NCBI GenBank assembly: GCA_001801995.1
Contig: MGZB01000025.1
Coordinates: 62,001-126,000 of the forward strand
Direction: 5' to 3'
Source of the DNA: Gammaproteobacteria bacterium RIFOXYD12_FULL_61_37
GTDB taxonomy: Bacteria > Pseudomonadota > Gammaproteobacteria > Chromatiales > Chromatiaceae
Length of the DNA stretch: 64,000 nucleotides
Position numbers and translations under genes: made by a program. This document shows positions 63,090-64,000 of this stretch, piece after piece. The notes below the pieces were generated by a model. It saw only the letters and a program-made list of their open reading frames with translations. It ran no database searches and had not been told where the DNA came from. Numbering within the stretch: position 1 is the first letter of the stretch; the number at the start of each line of letters is the position of its first letter.

Positions 63090-64000
63090 CTACTTCTTGG
63101 GTATCCGCAACGGCAGGAAGCGGGTGCCGTTGTCGCGTTGTACCAAGACGGCGACGGAACGCTCGGCGGGGAGGGCGGCAACCAGTTGGCGCAGAGCTGC
63201 TGCATTGGGGATGGCTTTGCTGTCTATCATAAGGATCACATCGTTAACCATGACGCCGGCGCTGGCGGCGGGTCCCACGGCGACCTGGGTGACGAGGACG
63301 CCGATGGGCTGCTTGATATCCAACTGTTCCCGCTCTTGCGGGGTCAGGTCGCGCACGGCCAGTCCCAGGCGGCCTTCGTTGTTGGGTCCCTTGGGCTGCA
63401 TGGCGGTAGCGAGCTTTTCCTGTTCGGGCAGCTTACCGATGGTGACGCTGATCTTCTGGCTCTTACCTTGACGCAGCACGTCGAGTTCGGCCTTTTCGCC
63501 TACCGGGGTGCGCCCGACCAGGTGGGGCAGCTTGGCGGAGTCGCCCAGCTCCTCGCCCTTGAAGGTCAGGATGACATCGCCCACCAGCAGACCGGCCTGT
63601 TCCGCCGGGCTGCCGGGCGTCACCTTGGCCACCAGGGCACCCCTGGGCTTATCCATGCCGAAGGATTCGGCCAGTTCACGGTTCACATCCTGGATGTAGA
63701 CGCCGAGCCAACCCATGGTGACGTGGCCGGTGGCGCGCAACTGATCGACCACGCCCATGGCCACGTCCATGGGGATGGCAAAGGAGAGCCCCATGAAGCC
63801 GCCGTTCTTGCTATAGATCTGGGAGTTGACGCCGACCACCTCGCCGTCCAGATTGAACAGGGGGCCGCCGGAGTTGCCGGGGTTGATGGCCACGTCGGTC
63901 TGAATGAAGGGGACATAGGTCTCGTCGGGCAGGCTGCGGCCCTTGGCGCTGACGATGCCGGCGGTGACGGTGTGGTCGAAGCCGAAGGGAGAACCGATGG
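63090..64000 (-). CDS. DegP/HtrA-family periplasmic serine protease (5' end outside window)
   Basis: The 303 codons seen are the C-terminal part of a Do-family protease; the gene continues past 64000. The visible part starts in the protease domain at [20 protein letters not shown] and contains the catalytic serine in [10 protein letters not shown]. Then come PDZ1 ([36 protein letters not shown]) and PDZ2 ([33 protein letters not shown]). The catalytic His and Asp would lie outside. Two PDZ domains fit DegP, DegQ or MucD, which degrade misfolded envelope proteins; the exact member cannot be fixed here. Confidence 0.94.
   Translation of the reverse strand, partial: IGSPFGFDHTVTAGIVSAKGRSLPDETYVPFIQTDVAINPGNSGGPLFNLDGEVVGVNSQIYSKNGGFMGLSFAIPMDVAMGVVDQLRATGHVTMGWLGVYIQDVNRELAESFGMDKPRGALVAKVTPGSPAEQAGLLVGDVILTFKGEELGDSAKLPHLVGRTPVGEKAELDVLRQGKSQKISVTIGKLPEQEKLATAMQPKGPNNEGRLGLAVRDLTPQEREQLDIKQPIGVLVTQVAVGPAASAGVMVNDVILMIDSKAIPNAAALRQLVAALPAERSVAVLVQRDNGTRFLPLRIPKK

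Overview
The window comes from a GC-rich gammaproteobacterium, most likely a facultatively anaerobic or sulfur-cycling relative of the Chromatiales. This is inferred from gene content: Rsd, RNase T, MlaA, RsmJ, topoisomerase IV ParC, hisBHAF..E next to tatABC, ffh next to a YpjD/CcsA-like gene, and a homodimeric-type aceE-aceF-lpdA operon. No rRNA, tRNA or CRISPR array was seen, and no transposase gene was recognised.

Layout. Positions 1-10100 are bracketed by a 106-bp inverted repeat (3 mismatches). They hold a P-loop NTPase of the cyclic-2,3-diphosphoglycerate-synthetase type, an ornithine-racemase-like enzyme coupled to a large hybrid histidine kinase, a response-regulator remnant, a GGDEF-EAL protein, an OmpA-like coiled-coil protein, a YARHG protein and a radical SAM protein. 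Positions 10.2-15 kb hold rsmJ and a cytochrome b / SHP-like / diheme cytochrome c / PepSY / two-component operon. Positions 15-25.6 kb hold parC, folB, folK, a duplicated L,D-transpeptidase-like protein, copA-copZ, a pteridine-reductase-like SDR, a MidA-like methyltransferase and a TauE/SafE permease carrying an in-frame palindromic repeat. Positions 25.8-37.3 kb hold rsd, a cyclase-like protein of unknown role, tatABC (with an extended TatC), the his operon with a SYLF gene where hisI is often found, dtd, a candidate small RNA, and typA. Positions 37.3-44 kb hold purC, a four-subunit group-3b-like [NiFe] hydrogenase module whose large subunit lacks the N-terminal nickel-binding CxxC, and a divergent dihydroorotate-dehydrogenase-like flavoprotein. 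Positions 44-55.6 kb hold ffh, a ypjD-like gene, a probable orphan integron gene cassette, the pyruvate dehydrogenase operon, mlaA and rnt. Positions 55.7-61 kb hold ord-ortA-ortB-oraS-oraE, the oxidative D-ornithine degradation module. The window ends with a norD-like gene and a truncated degP/htrA-type protease.

How the genes work together. The racemase near 2 kb and the ord-ort-ora operon near 58 kb together encode a complete route: L-ornithine to D-ornithine, to 2,4-diaminopentanoate, to 2-amino-4-oxopentanoate, to alanine plus acetyl-CoA. This pathway is best known from clostridia. FNR/DNR-like palindromes lie in the divergent ord/norD spacer and in the hydrogenase-like/DHOD-like spacer, which suggests that both modules respond to anaerobiosis or nitrogen oxides.

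The most unusual items are the hydrogenase-like large subunit that lacks half of the Ni ligands and any C-terminal maturation tail, the complete ornithine module in a gammaproteobacterium, the palindromic repeat translated inside the permease, a candidate CsrA-binding RNA with several GGA motifs, an orphan integron cassette, and a TatC with a FimV-C-like tail.
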